Source: JAFGNV01 sp964612485
GTDB taxonomy: Bacteria; Chloroflexota; Anaerolineae; 4572-78; J111
NCBI GenBank assembly: GCA_964612485.1
Contig: CAZTFF010000023.1
Coordinates: forward strand, 1-64,000
Reading direction: 5' to 3'
DNA length: 64,000 nucleotides
Shown: one piece after another, positions 26,865-35,697 of the stretch
Numbering within the stretch: position 1 is the stretch's first letter
Layout of the letters: the number at the start of each line of letters is the position of its first letter
Translations under genes and position numbers: made by a program
Notes under the pieces: generated by a model
The model's database searches: none
Told to the model about the DNA's origin: nothing
What the model saw: only the letters and a program-made list of their open reading frames with translations

Positions 26865-28991
26865 TTGCCTCTCGATACACAAAGGTTCAGTTCAGATAAA
26901 AAACCGTCGGATACCGGCGAATTTGATGAAAATATTCTCCCTAAAGGAGCGGTTTTACAGAGTCGCTATGAAATTGTTAAGGTCTTGGGCGTTGGCGGGA
27001 TGGGGGCCGTTTATCTGGCTCAAGACCTGCGTTTTACCGGCGTAACCAGAATGTGCGCCGTAAAAGAAATGATCAGCACCACCCCCGACCCGCACGTGCG
27101 CCGGTTAGCCGTACAAAGTTTCGAGCGCGAAGCCAACTTACTGGTCCAACTCCGCCATCCGGGAATCCCTGAAATTTACGATTTCTTCACCGAATCCGTT
27201 CGCAGTTACCTGGTTATGGAATACGTTGAAGGCGACGACCTGGAAATTGTGCTGGAACAGACCGAAGGCATGCTCAAAACAGAAACCGTTTTGGAGTGGG
27301 CTACCCAAATTTGCGATGTATTGGCCTATTTGCACAGCCAAAATCCGCCCATTGTTTTTAGAGATCTGAAGCCGGCCAATGTGATGCTGCGCAAGCATAA
27401 TGCCAAAATCGCCCTGATCGACTTTGGCATTGCCAAGGCGTTTGAAGCCGGGCAAAAAGGCACCATGATCGGCACCGAAGGCTACTCGCCGCCGGAACAG
27501 TATAAGGGCATTGCCGACCCTCGCGGGGATGTTTACGCCCTGGGCGCCACCCTCCACCATCTGATGACCAAACGCGACCCGCGCCTGGAACCCCCCTTCA
27601 CCTTCCACGAAGAACCGGTCCGGTTGTTAAATCCGGCTGTCTCTGAAGAAATCAGTGACACGATCATGAAAGCCCTGGAATATGATCCTGATAAACGCTT
27701 TCCCTCGGCGCAGGCATTTAAAGATGCGTTGCACGATGCCTTAAAAGGCATTGGCATCGCGCCTTCGGCGCCGGCATCGGCCACGCAGGTGTTGCCGGAT
27801 TCATCCGCCGGAACGCCCCCGCAGGGGAGGCAGGCCGATTCGGGCCGGCAACAACAACCGCCGCCACAGCAGCCCTATCCGCAGCAACCGTATCCACAAC
27901 AACCTTACCCTTATCCGCCCACCCAGGGATACCCGCAACAGCCTTACCCTTATCCCCCGCCCCAGGGATACCCGCCGCATCCATCAATGACCGGTATGAT
28001 GGAGGAGGTTGAGCAGGAGCTGGACGACTCCATTTTGCCCATCTGGACATTTAAGGCTGAAGATGAGATCCGGGGAAAATCGGCGGTTGCCGATGACACA
28101 ACGCTTTACGTGGGCGTTTATGATAATAATATCTACGCGCTGGACCTGAAAAGCGGCGAATTTCAATGGAAATATCCCACCGAGGGCGGAATTGCCGTCA
28201 AACCGTTTTTTTACAAAGATCGTTTGATCTTTGGTTCCGAAGATAGAATTGCCTATGCCATCTCAACCGGTGGGCGACTCATCTGGACCTGCCCCACCGA
28301 AGGCCGCATCCGTTCGTCGGCGATTGTTGAGTTTGATCACGCCTTCTTTGGCTCCGACGACAACCGTCTTTACGCGGTAAACGCGCAAACAGGCCGGGTC
28401 ATCTGGCGCTACGAAACAATGGGGCCGATACGCTCCAGCCCCACCCTGGGAGATGAGTTAGTTTTTGTTGGTTCAGAGGACTCTCACGTCCACGCCGTAG
28501 ATCTTTCGACCGGCGCTTCGAAATGGAAATTCAGAGCCAACCGGGGCATTACGTCCAGCCCTGTTTTGTACAATAAAGAACTGCTGGTGGTTGGCTCTTC
28601 AGATTGGAACATATACGGCATAGATGCCAAAACCGGCTACTCGGCCTGGCGTATCCGCACCGGCAACGCGGTTATCTCCAGCCCGGTTCTGCACGGCGAT
28701 ACGGCTTACGTAGGCTCAACGGATAAAAATCTCTACGCCGTCGAAGTAAAAACAGGCCGAACTTTGTGGAAGTATGAAGTTGAGTCACCCATTGTCTCCA
28801 CGCCGGTTGTTACCGAACAGGCTATCTACTTTGGCACCACCGGCGGCGAGGTCATCAGCATTACGCGAAAGGATAAAAAAGTCCGCTGGAAATTCAAAAC
28901 AGAAGGGCCGGTAACCTCGTCACCCTTATTGCACGATGGAATTATTTACATCGGTTCAACAGACCATAACATATATGCCTTACCGGCTTGA
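26865..28991 (+). CDS. Ser/Thr protein kinase with eight-bladed PQQ-like propeller
   Basis: Hanks-type kinase of 708 residues. The kinase domain spans about residues 35-290: glycine loop LGVGGMGAVYLAQD, lysine in CAVKEMI, catalytic VFRDLKPANVM (FRD rather than HRD) and DFGIAKAF. A Pro/Gln/Tyr-rich linker (about 331-372, repeated PQQPYP) joins it to a C-terminal beta-propeller (about 388-708) with eight blades, each ending like GSTDKNLYAVE. No transmembrane segment is seen, so both parts are probably cytosolic, unlike many sensor kinases. The start is TTG at 26865, 6 bases after AAGGAG; no ATG fits. It leads an operon with PP2C, J-vWA and FHA genes. The propeller may sense a ligand or bind a partner protein. 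Confidence 0.93.
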   Translation: MPLDTQRFSSDKKPSDTGEFDENILPKGAVLQSRYEIVKVLGVGGMGAVYLAQDLRFTGVTRMCAVKEMISTTPDPHVRRLAVQSFEREANLLVQLRHPGIPEIYDFFTESVRSYLVMEYVEGDDLEIVLEQTEGMLKTETVLEWATQICDVLAYLHSQNPPIVFRDLKPANVMLRKHNAKIALIDFGIAKAFEAGQKGTMIGTEGYSPPEQYKGIADPRGDVYALGATLHHLMTKRDPRLEPPFTFHEEPVRLLNPAVSEEISDTIMKALEYDPDKRFPSAQAFKDALHDALKGIGIAPSAPASATQVLPDSSAGTPPQGRQADSGRQQQPPPQQPYPQQPYPQQPYPYPPTQGYPQQPYPYPPPQGYPPHPSMTGMMEEVEQELDDSILPIWTFKAEDEIRGKSAVADDTTLYVGVYDNNIYALDLKSGEFQWKYPTEGGIAVKPFFYKDRLIFGSEDRIAYAISTGGRLIWTCPTEGRIRSSAIVEFDHAFFGSDDNRLYAVNAQTGRVIWRYETMGPIRSSPTLGDELVFVGSEDSHVHAVDLSTGASKWKFRANRGITSSPVLYNKELLVVGSSDWNIYGIDAKTGYSAWRIRTGNAVISSPVLHGDTAYVGSTDKNLYAVEVKTGRTLWKYEVESPIVSTPVVTEQAIYFGTTGGEVISITRKDKKVRWKFKTEGPVTSSPLLHDGIIYIGSTDHNIYALPA

Positions 28992-29018
28992 TTGAGACGT
29001 TTCCAGAACCCTCTCCCC

Positions 29019-29084
29019 AAGGGAGGCGGCGAAATCCCCCTCCTTTGGGGAGAGAGCCTTTCCTCTGGAAAGGTTAGGAGAGGG
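29019..29084. repeat. CCCTCTCC/GGAGAGGG intergenic hairpin
   Basis: Outer arms CCCTCTCC (29019-29026) and GGAGAGGG (29077-29084) enclose nested C/G-rich complements such as CCCCCTCC and GGGGAGAG. It lies in the 225-base gap between the kinase and phosphatase genes. It resembles the GC-rich intergenic repeats common in Chloroflexota and could act as an mRNA stabiliser or weak terminator. Confidence 0.6.
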
Positions 29085-29216
29085 TCAGAAATACTTGCAC
29101 CTGTTCTAAATATGAGCCAGAATTTTTTAGAATCGATTTTTGGCAGCAAGTATCACCTTTTGCCAAACGCTTTCGAGGGGATTTCCTGAATCTACCAGGC
29201 CGGCAGGTTAAAACTC

Positions 29217-30131
29217 ATGAATTTTTTGCGCAAGCTCTTTTCACAATCCAAAACTGAACCTGTAGACGTTTCTGAACCTATACCAGAACCTGAACCGGTT
29301 GCGGTTGAAACACCCGTGCAGCCCAAAATATCGGGGGCAGGCGCTATTTTCACACTTCCACCCGGATTGCACGTAGGAAAATTAACAAATGTAGGCCAGG
29401 TCCGCGAACGCAACGAAGACTCTTTGTATACCCTTCAATCCTTCGTCCAATACGATTACGGCGAGGAGCTGTTTGGCCTCTTTATTGTAGCCGATGGGAT
29501 GGGGGGGCACCAACAAGGCGATGTGGCCAGTTCGGTGGCGGCGCGAGCCACGGCCAAATACATTCTCAAAGAGATTTATTTAAGCGGTTTGGTAAGCGAC
29601 AATAAAACACCGCGCCCACCGATCAACGAGGTATTGGTTTCAGCCGTAGAGCATGCCAATACGGTTGTCCAGGAGGCTGCCCCGGAAGGAGGCACAACCT
29701 TGACAGCAGCCCTGATTATGGGTAATAATGCTTATGTCGCCCATATCGGCGACACGCGGGCCTATTTCATCGATAGGCAAACCATCAAACAGATCACTGA
29801 GGACCATTCTTTGGCCCAGCGACTGAAAGATATTGGTCAGGCTACATCAGAACAAGTTGCGCAGGTTGAACACGTTCTCTACCGGGCCATTGGTCAGGGA
29901 GGAGATATAGAGGTTGACACCTATATTCAGCATCTGCCTCCCGGCGCTTCGCTGCTCCTCTGTAGCGATGGACTTTGGAAAGAAATTGAAGATCATGCCG
30001 CGCTCAAAAACATTATGAATACGTCGGATTCTCCGCAGCAAGCCTGCGAGCAGTTGGTGGACCTGGCCAATAAAAATGGCGGCAAAGATAACATCACCGG
30101 TATTATTGCTTCGATGGGTTTAGAAAATTAA
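29217..30131 (+). CDS. PP2C-family Ser/Thr protein phosphatase
   Basis: Metal-dependent phosphatase of 304 residues that would reverse the kinase upstream. Family motifs are RERNEDS, FIVADGMGGHQQGD (metal-binding Asp), AYVAHIGDTRAYFI, LLCSDGLWKEI and KNGGKDNITGII at the end. An N-terminal extension of about 50 residues rich in Pro/Glu precedes the domain. The ATG at 29217 has a modest AGG upstream. No membrane segment is seen. The kinase/phosphatase pair followed by an FHA protein is a standard phospho-Ser/Thr signalling layout. Confidence 0.94.
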   Translation: MNFLRKLFSQSKTEPVDVSEPIPEPEPVAVETPVQPKISGAGAIFTLPPGLHVGKLTNVGQVRERNEDSLYTLQSFVQYDYGEELFGLFIVADGMGGHQQGDVASSVAARATAKYILKEIYLSGLVSDNKTPRPPINEVLVSAVEHANTVVQEAAPEGGTTLTAALIMGNNAYVAHIGDTRAYFIDRQTIKQITEDHSLAQRLKDIGQATSEQVAQVEHVLYRAIGQGGDIEVDTYIQHLPPGASLLLCSDGLWKEIEDHAALKNIMNTSDSPQQACEQLVDLANKNGGKDNITGIIASMGLEN

Positions 30132-30171
30132 TGGGGCACGTCGTCGCTGCCCTTTAACGAAAGTTGCGCCC

Positions 30172-31653
30172 ATGCAAGTAGATAAAAATTATTACGAGAT
30201 ACTCAAAGTTAAACCCGACGCTTCGGAGGATGAAATCCGTAAGGCCTACCGCGGCCTGGTTCGAGAAACGCATCCTGATGTGAGCAAGCACCCGGCAGCG
30301 GTGCAGATTTTTCAGGATGTTCAAGAAGCCTATGAAGTTCTGGGAGACCCGGAACAGCGGCGCGCCTACGACCATTTACGGGAATCGGAAGGGCTGGATA
30401 AATCCTCCTCGTTGAGCCTGCGCTCGATGATCAGCCACAAATATTTGTTAACCGATATCGAAGAACAGGCCTTTTACGCGCTGGTAGACATCACCCCGGC
30501 AGTAGATTTGCCCATCTCGCGCCTGCCGCTAAACCTGTGCCTGGTGCTGGACCGCAGTACCTCGATGCAAGGCATGCGCTTGCAGCAAGTCAAAGAAGGC
30601 ACCCGCCAGATCATCGACCGGCTGAATGACGATGATGCGTTGAGCCTGGTGATTTTTGGCGACCGGGCCGAAGTTATTTTGCCCAGCCAGCGCAATGTGG
30701 ACAAGGCCATGGCCAAATCCATTGCCAGCACCATTCAACCCAGCGGCGGCACCGAAATGTTACAGGGCTTGAAGGCCGGCCTGCAAGAATTAGAGAAGTT
30801 TCGCACCGAAGAATCGGTAAACCACCTGATTTTGCTCACCGACGGCCAAACCTATGGCGATGAATCCGGCTGTATTGAAAAAGCCGATTGGGCCGGCCGC
30901 AACCAGATCAGCCTGACCACGATGGGCATCGGCTCCGACTGGAATGAAAATCTATTGGACCATATGGCCTCTTTGTCGGGCGGCACATCGGTTTACATCG
31001 ACTCGCCCCGCAAAGTGGTGGAAGTTTTCAAATCAACCATCCGCAGCCTGAGCGCGGTGGTGGCCCGAGAATTAAGCATGAGCTTTAGTACCGCTACCGG
31101 CGTAAACCTCAAAGATGCGTTTCAGGTGACGCCTCACATTCGGCGGCTTGATCTTCGGGCCAATAAAGCGGTTCTCGGCCCGCTGGGAACAGGCAATGAT
31201 AAAACAATTTTGATGGAATTTAGAGTAGCGCAAGAAACCAAACCCGGTAAAAAACGGCTGCTGCGCCTGACGATTGACGGCGACGTGCCCGGCCAATCTA
31301 ACCGGCGAAATTGGGAGTGGGTTGAGTTTTTTGCCGAATTTGTGCCCAGCCTGGAAGAACCGATAGAAATACCTCCCACCATTGTTACGGCGTTGGGCAA
31401 ATTAGCCATCTTTAAAATGCAAGAAAAAGCGATGGCTGACCTGGAAAGTGGCCGGGTGAGTACAGCCACGCAGCGTTTGGAAACCATGGCCACCCGATTG
31501 CTCAATCTGGGCGAAACAGACCTGGCCCGCGCCGCGCTGCTGGAAGCCGGGCGGTTGGCCAGAACCGGCGATCTCTCGACCGAGGGTCGCAAAAAAATCC
31601 GTTACGGAACGCGAAGTTTGTCAATTTTGCCGAAGGAGATACACAGTGATTAA
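30172..31653 (+). CDS. J-domain and von Willebrand factor A fusion protein
   Basis: A protein of 493 residues joining two domains rarely seen together. Residues 1-65 form a full J domain (YYEILKVKPDASEDEIRKAY, then ETHPDVSKHPA with intact HPD at 34-36). Residues of about 117-290 form a vWA domain with the metal-ion adhesion site LDRSTSMQG and a later LILLTDGQT. The remaining 200 residues include a beta-rich part and helices. It follows the phosphatase by 40 bases and overlaps the FHA gene by 8 bases. An Hsp70-recruiting J domain on a vWA scaffold suggests chaperone-assisted assembly or turnover of a partner complex, which is inference. Confidence 0.92.
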   Translation: MQVDKNYYEILKVKPDASEDEIRKAYRGLVRETHPDVSKHPAAVQIFQDVQEAYEVLGDPEQRRAYDHLRESEGLDKSSSLSLRSMISHKYLLTDIEEQAFYALVDITPAVDLPISRLPLNLCLVLDRSTSMQGMRLQQVKEGTRQIIDRLNDDDALSLVIFGDRAEVILPSQRNVDKAMAKSIASTIQPSGGTEMLQGLKAGLQELEKFRTEESVNHLILLTDGQTYGDESGCIEKADWAGRNQISLTTMGIGSDWNENLLDHMASLSGGTSVYIDSPRKVVEVFKSTIRSLSAVVARELSMSFSTATGVNLKDAFQVTPHIRRLDLRANKAVLGPLGTGNDKTILMEFRVAQETKPGKKRLLRLTIDGDVPGQSNRRNWEWVEFFAEFVPSLEEPIEIPPTIVTALGKLAIFKMQEKAMADLESGRVSTATQRLETMATRLLNLGETDLARAALLEAGRLARTGDLSTEGRKKIRYGTRSLSILPKEIHSD

Positions 31654-32155
31654 GTGTCCATTTTGTGGAACAACTCACGTGGCCAATACACTCTTTTGCA
31701 GTGAATGCGGCACTTATTTGTTAGAAGATGACCGCCGCGGCACCGATCCTTTGGGCACCGATGAAATTGGTTGGGTTGGCGAGGAGGATGAAGAGGGTGA
31801 TGCCAGTCCTATGGTTAAGGGCACGGGGCCGCTGGCCATCCGGTTGCGCATTGGCGATAGCGAACGGGTGGTTGAAGCAACCTTAAACAAGGCAATTCAC
31901 CTGGGCCGGCTGGACCCGGCCAGCGATGTTTTTCCCGAAGTTGATCTGACAAATGACAACGGCCTGGAGCGAGGTGTATCGCGGCGGCACGCGCGTATTC
32001 TAAAGCGTGAGGGCACCGTGGTAGTTGAAGATTTAGGGAGCATTAACGGAACCTTTATCAATGGGAAACGATTAGCCCCCTATCTGCCGGAAGTTTTGCA
32101 TCATAACGACCAATTGCAACTGGGAAAATTACTCATTGAAGTAGAAATGCACTAA
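31646..32155 (+). CDS. Zinc-ribbon and FHA-domain protein
   Basis: A protein of 169 residues. The N-terminus has a zinc ribbon (CPFCGTT then CSECGTY). An acidic linker precedes an FHA domain (about residues 85-165) with LGRLDPASD, RGVSRRHARI and LGSINGTFINGKRL, which keep the residues that read phosphothreonine. It starts with GTG at 31646 after AAGGAG, overlapping the J-vWA stop by 8 bases, so translation is probably coupled. It is the likely reader of phosphorylation by the upstream kinase. Confidence 0.9.
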   Translation: MIKCPFCGTTHVANTLFCSECGTYLLEDDRRGTDPLGTDEIGWVGEEDEEGDASPMVKGTGPLAIRLRIGDSERVVEATLNKAIHLGRLDPASDVFPEVDLTNDNGLERGVSRRHARILKREGTVVVEDLGSINGTFINGKRLAPYLPEVLHHNDQLQLGKLLIEVEMH

Positions 32156-32192
32156 CCTTTGGTTTAACATCATCATCAAGGAGTTTTAGATT

Positions 32193-32438
32193 ATGCCCAT
32201 TACGGTGATTGTCCACATTTCCAATGCAGACCCTATTGTGGGTGAAATTGACGAAATGCCCGACCCAACTTCACAATTTATTACCTGCACCAATCCCCGC
32301 GCCCGCGACGGCAAACAGATTGTTTACATCGACGCCCAGGCCACGCGGGTGATGTTCCCCTGGAGCCGGGTTACATTTGTGGAAACCATGCCCAGCGACG
32401 AAGATCAGGCTGAAATCGAAACCTTTTTCCGCGATTGA
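32193..32438 (+). CDS. Small acidic hypothetical protein of the kinase operon
   Basis: A protein of 81 residues, family not recognised. It starts with PITVIVHISNADPIVGEID (a likely beta-strand pair) and ends with the acidic EDQAEIETFFRD. It has a good ribosome site (AAGGAG) and sits 37 bases after the FHA gene, just before a terminator, so it is the last gene of the operon. The size and strand-rich start suggest a small beta-barrel or adaptor, but no function can be assigned. Confidence 0.75.
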   Translation: MPITVIVHISNADPIVGEIDEMPDPTSQFITCTNPRARDGKQIVYIDAQATRVMFPWSRVTFVETMPSDEDQAEIETFFRD

Positions 32439-32468
32439 TCTTTTTATCCCTTCAGATATTGTTGGCAG

Positions 32469-32498
32469 CCGTCACCTGATTATTGGGTGACGGTTTTT
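32469..32498 (+). terminator. Rho-independent terminator of the kinase-FHA operon
   Basis: Perfect 8-bp stem CCGTCACC (32469-32476) with GGTGACGG (32486-32493), a 9-base loop, and TTTTT directly after. It closes the operon 30 bases past the 81-residue gene. Confidence 0.92.
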
Positions 32499-32612
32499 GC
32501 ATGAAGAGACAAAGTTTTTCCCTGCCAGCCTGCCTTTGACATTTCAAACACCAACGAGTAAGATACCCCAATATCTAAACAATACCCATAATCCCAGAAA
32601 GGTGAAATACGT

Positions 32613-33797
32613 ATGGCAACACAACAGGTTACACCTGTCGCCTGTCCAAACTGCCAGGCGCAATTTACCGCGCCGGTTGAAACTATTATCAACGGCCAGG
32701 ATACGGCCCAAAAAAATGCCTTTTTGCAAGGCGCCATTAACGTGGCCCAGTGCCCGCAGTGCGGTTTAACCAGCCCCCTCACCGTTCCGATGCTCTACTA
32801 TGATCTGGAAAAAGAACTGGCCCTGGTCCTGGTGCCCGATAGCATGACCATGAGCCAGCCCGAACAGCAGAAGATCATCGGCGATCTGACCAACAAACTG
32901 GTCAACAGCCTGCCCACCGAAGAGCGAAAGTTTTACCTCTTTAATCCGCAACAATTCTTGACTCTGGACTCGATGGTCAAAGCCATTTTAAAAGCCGACG
33001 GCATCACCGAAGAGATGCTGGAAGCCCAGGCCGCCAAAGTAAAACTCATTGAAACATTTTTGCAAGTTAAAGACGAAGAAACACTCAAGAAATTGATCAA
33101 AGAGCACGATGCGGAGCTTGATAAAGAATTCTTTGAGGTGCTGACCGCCTCGATGCAGGCCGCGCAAATGGAAGGCAATCAGGCCGGGGTGCAAACTTTG
33201 TTTGCTCTCCGTGGCCTGCTGGCCCAGTACAGCACGCAGGGCGAAAAAGCGGTGAAAGAAATTGATGAAGAAATGGGGATGATGTACCTCAAAACCCAGG
33301 ACGAACTGCTGGAACGATTACAAAAAGCCAAAGATGACAAAGAATTTGAAGGGCTGGTTGTTACCGGCATGCCGCTGATTGATTACGGCTTTTTCCAAAA
33401 ACTTACGGCCAAAATTGACCAGGCGGCCAAGGCCAAAGATAAAGCCAAAGAAAAAACGCTGACCGACATCCGAACCAAAATTTTAGAGGTTAAATCCAAA
33501 TACGAAGAAGCCAGCCGGGCCTCGTTGGAAAAGGCCATGGAACTCCTGCGCGAAATCCTGCAATCCGGCGACCCTGAGAAAGTGATCGACGAAAAGCTGG
33601 ATCAGGTTGATGATGCCTTCTTTGCCATCCTGTCGGCCAATATTCAGGAAGCTCAAAAACAAAATCAGGCGCAGGCTGTACAAACCTTGCAATTAATTGG
33701 CGGCATCGCCATGAGCAAGCTGCAAGAAAAAACCAAAGGCAAAGAAGCGGTCAGCCAGACGGCCCAGGCCGCCGCATCGCAAATTCATTTGCCCTGA
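32613..33797 (+). CDS. CpXC-domain protein
   Basis: A protein of 394 residues with an N-terminal CpXC-type zinc domain: ACPNCQAQF and, about 35 residues later, QCPQCGL. The middle and C-terminal parts (about 150-380) are long charged helices (KDKAKEKTLTDIRTKILEVK), probably coiled coil. CpXC proteins are of unknown role and occur in Chloroflexota and related phyla. It lies after the terminator of the kinase operon and has its own ribosome site (AGAAAGGTG). A separate promoter probably lies in 32499-32612. Confidence 0.85.
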   Translation: MATQQVTPVACPNCQAQFTAPVETIINGQDTAQKNAFLQGAINVAQCPQCGLTSPLTVPMLYYDLEKELALVLVPDSMTMSQPEQQKIIGDLTNKLVNSLPTEERKFYLFNPQQFLTLDSMVKAILKADGITEEMLEAQAAKVKLIETFLQVKDEETLKKLIKEHDAELDKEFFEVLTASMQAAQMEGNQAGVQTLFALRGLLAQYSTQGEKAVKEIDEEMGMMYLKTQDELLERLQKAKDDKEFEGLVVTGMPLIDYGFFQKLTAKIDQAAKAKDKAKEKTLTDIRTKILEVKSKYEEASRASLEKAMELLREILQSGDPEKVIDEKLDQVDDAFFAILSANIQEAQKQNQAQAVQTLQLIGGIAMSKLQEKTKGKEAVSQTAQAAASQIHLP

Positions 33798-33813
33798 GCG
33801 TTCTTTACAATAG

Positions 33814-34278
33814 ATGATTGAATGCACCGCATTTTTGGGCGGCAGCAAGCACGCGCCCAAAGAAAAACTTACCTATCGACCGGCGGTTTACGCCCTCATC
33901 CGGCACAACCACCACGTCTTGCTGGTCAGCACCATTCGCAGCCAAAAATATTATCTTCCCGGCGGCGGTGTGGAAATCGAGGAATCGCTGCATGCGGCCC
34001 TCAAGCGAGAAGTCAAAGAAGAAACCGGCATCGAAATTGAAGTGGGCCAATTGACGCGCTTCAAAGAAGATTTCTTCTATTACGATCCGCTGGACGAGGC
34101 TTACCACAGCCTGCTCTTTTTCTATACCGCCCGCCCGCAAACCTTCACCCTGGCCTCGGATGATGAAGTGCAAGACGGCGAAGTGGAAAATCCGCGCTGG
34201 GTTCCCTGGAAAGATTTACAGGCGCGCGATTTTCATAATCACGGCGAAATTATTATGCAGATGTTACATTCATCCTGA
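33814..34278 (+). CDS. Nudix hydrolase
   Basis: A hydrolase of 154 residues that cleaves a nucleoside diphosphate linked to another group. The Nudix box is complete: GGVEIEESLHAALKREVKEE then TGI, fitting G-x5-E-x7-R-E-U-x-E-E-x-G-U. The substrate is not evident. It starts 16 bases after the CpXC gene and is followed 15 bases later by hisS, so it is probably cotranscribed with hisS. Confidence 0.93.
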   Translation: MIECTAFLGGSKHAPKEKLTYRPAVYALIRHNHHVLLVSTIRSQKYYLPGGGVEIEESLHAALKREVKEETGIEIEVGQLTRFKEDFFYYDPLDEAYHSLLFFYTARPQTFTLASDDEVQDGEVENPRWVPWKDLQARDFHNHGEIIMQMLHSS

Positions 34279-34293
34279 AGGAGAACCAAACTC

Positions 34294-35559
34294 TTGCCCA
34301 AATACAAACGCATTACCGGCATGCCCGACGTGCTTTTTGACGACCAACCCTACTGGCGTTTTATTCTCAACAAAATCCAGGAAACCGCCGACCTGTTTGG
34401 CTACCGCCGGCTTGATATTCCCGTGATAGAGCAGGCCGGCCTCTTTGTGCGCGGCGTGGGCGAAGGCACCGATATTGTTGAAAAAGAGATGTATATCTTT
34501 GAAGACCGCGACGGCTCCCAGTTGGCCCTGCGCCCCGAATTCACCGCCGGCATTATGCGCGCTTACATCGAAAACGGGATGCATACCCTGCCCTCGCCGC
34601 TGCGGGTGTGGACCACCGGCCCGTTGTTTCGGCACGAGCGGCCCCAGGCAGGCCGTTACCGGCAGCACTCCCAATTTGATATTGAAGTGATCGGCGAACA
34701 AGACCCGGCCATTGATGTGGAAGTCATCAACGTAGCCTGGCATCTATTTACCACGTTGGGCTTTTACGGGCTGCGGCTTTACCTCAATTCCACCGGCTGC
34801 CCGGCCTGCAAACCGGCTTACATTCAAAAATTGGTGGATTATTTTGATCGATTTGCCGAGAAATTGCCGCCCGACGACCGGATGCGGCTGCAAAAAAATC
34901 CGCTCCGCATCCTCGACAGCAAAGAAGACGAAACCCAACCCTTGCTGGACGATGCGCCCCACATCACCGACCACCTCTGCGCCGGCTGCGACGAGCATTT
35001 CACCAAACTCCAAACCTATCTGGAGGCCGTGGGCCGGCCCTACGAGGTGGATTACCGCATTGTGCGCGGCCTGGATTATTACACCAAAACCGTTTTTGAG
35101 ATCAAGGCCGACGGCCTGGGCAGCCAGGATACCATTTGCGGCGGCGGCCGTTACGACGGCCTGATCAAAGAATTGGGCGGTCCGCCCACCCCCGGCATTG
35201 GCTTTGGCTCCGGCATCGAACGCTTTGTGATTGCCCTGAAGCACCTGGGGGTTGATCCCCCAGAGGAACCTTTGCCCGGCGTGACGGTCTCTTACCTGGG
35301 AGAAACGGCCAAAGTAGCCGCGCTTAAATTGGTGCAAAATTTGCACGCGGAAAATGTTGGCGCGCTGCTAACGCCCGGCGACCGCAGTTTGAAAGCGCAG
35401 CTAAAAAGCGCCAATCGGGCCAACGCGGCCTACGCCATTATTCTGGGCGAAGAGGAAGTGCAGGCCAGTCGGGCCACGGTGCGAGATATGGCCGATAGCT
35501 CGCAGACAACCGTTGATCTCAACGCCCTGCCGGGCTGGTTAAAAGATAAATTAGCCTGA
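34294..35559 (+). CDS. hisS: Histidyl-tRNA synthetase
   Basis: Charges tRNA-His (EC 6.1.1.21), 421 residues. Class II motif 2 reads FRHERPQAGRYRQHSQFDIE, the His-specific loop RGLDYYTKTVFE is present, and motif 3 is GIGFGSGIERF. The C-terminal anticodon-binding domain follows (VTVSYLGETAKVAALKLVQ). An insertion with paired cysteines (GCPACKP and LCAGC) may bind zinc. The start is TTG at 34294 after AAGGAG; there is no nearby ATG. Full catalytic motifs and RGLDYY favour HisS over the HisZ paralogue. Confidence 0.95.
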   Translation: MPKYKRITGMPDVLFDDQPYWRFILNKIQETADLFGYRRLDIPVIEQAGLFVRGVGEGTDIVEKEMYIFEDRDGSQLALRPEFTAGIMRAYIENGMHTLPSPLRVWTTGPLFRHERPQAGRYRQHSQFDIEVIGEQDPAIDVEVINVAWHLFTTLGFYGLRLYLNSTGCPACKPAYIQKLVDYFDRFAEKLPPDDRMRLQKNPLRILDSKEDETQPLLDDAPHITDHLCAGCDEHFTKLQTYLEAVGRPYEVDYRIVRGLDYYTKTVFEIKADGLGSQDTICGGGRYDGLIKELGGPPTPGIGFGSGIERFVIALKHLGVDPPEEPLPGVTVSYLGETAKVAALKLVQNLHAENVGALLTPGDRSLKAQLKSANRANAAYAIILGEEEVQASRATVRDMADSSQTTVDLNALPGWLKDKLA

Positions 35560-35602
35560 CAAGGAATGAGAATTAATTGACTTCCCCTATTTGTCAGGAT
35601 AC

Positions 35603-35690
35603 TAGAGAGTGGAGATTAGAGATTTCAGGCTAAAAATCTCCCAATCTCTAATCCCTGGATTAGATCTAATCTCCAATTTTCTAAATGCAA
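35603..35690. repeat. GAGATTAGAGATT-family intergenic repeat
   Basis: Contains the 13-mer at 35612-35624 and the complementary AATCTCTAATC at 35643-35653, plus further degenerate copies of the same word. The family also occurs at 576-645. It fills most of the gap between hisS and nadK, leaving little room for a promoter, so nadK may depend on hisS transcription. Confidence 0.7.
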
Positions 35691-35697
35691 AAGTTGT

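Noticed and set aside
27858..27980. DNA repeat array in the kinase gene
   Set aside because: It is the coding sequence of the PQQPYP linker, not a separate element.
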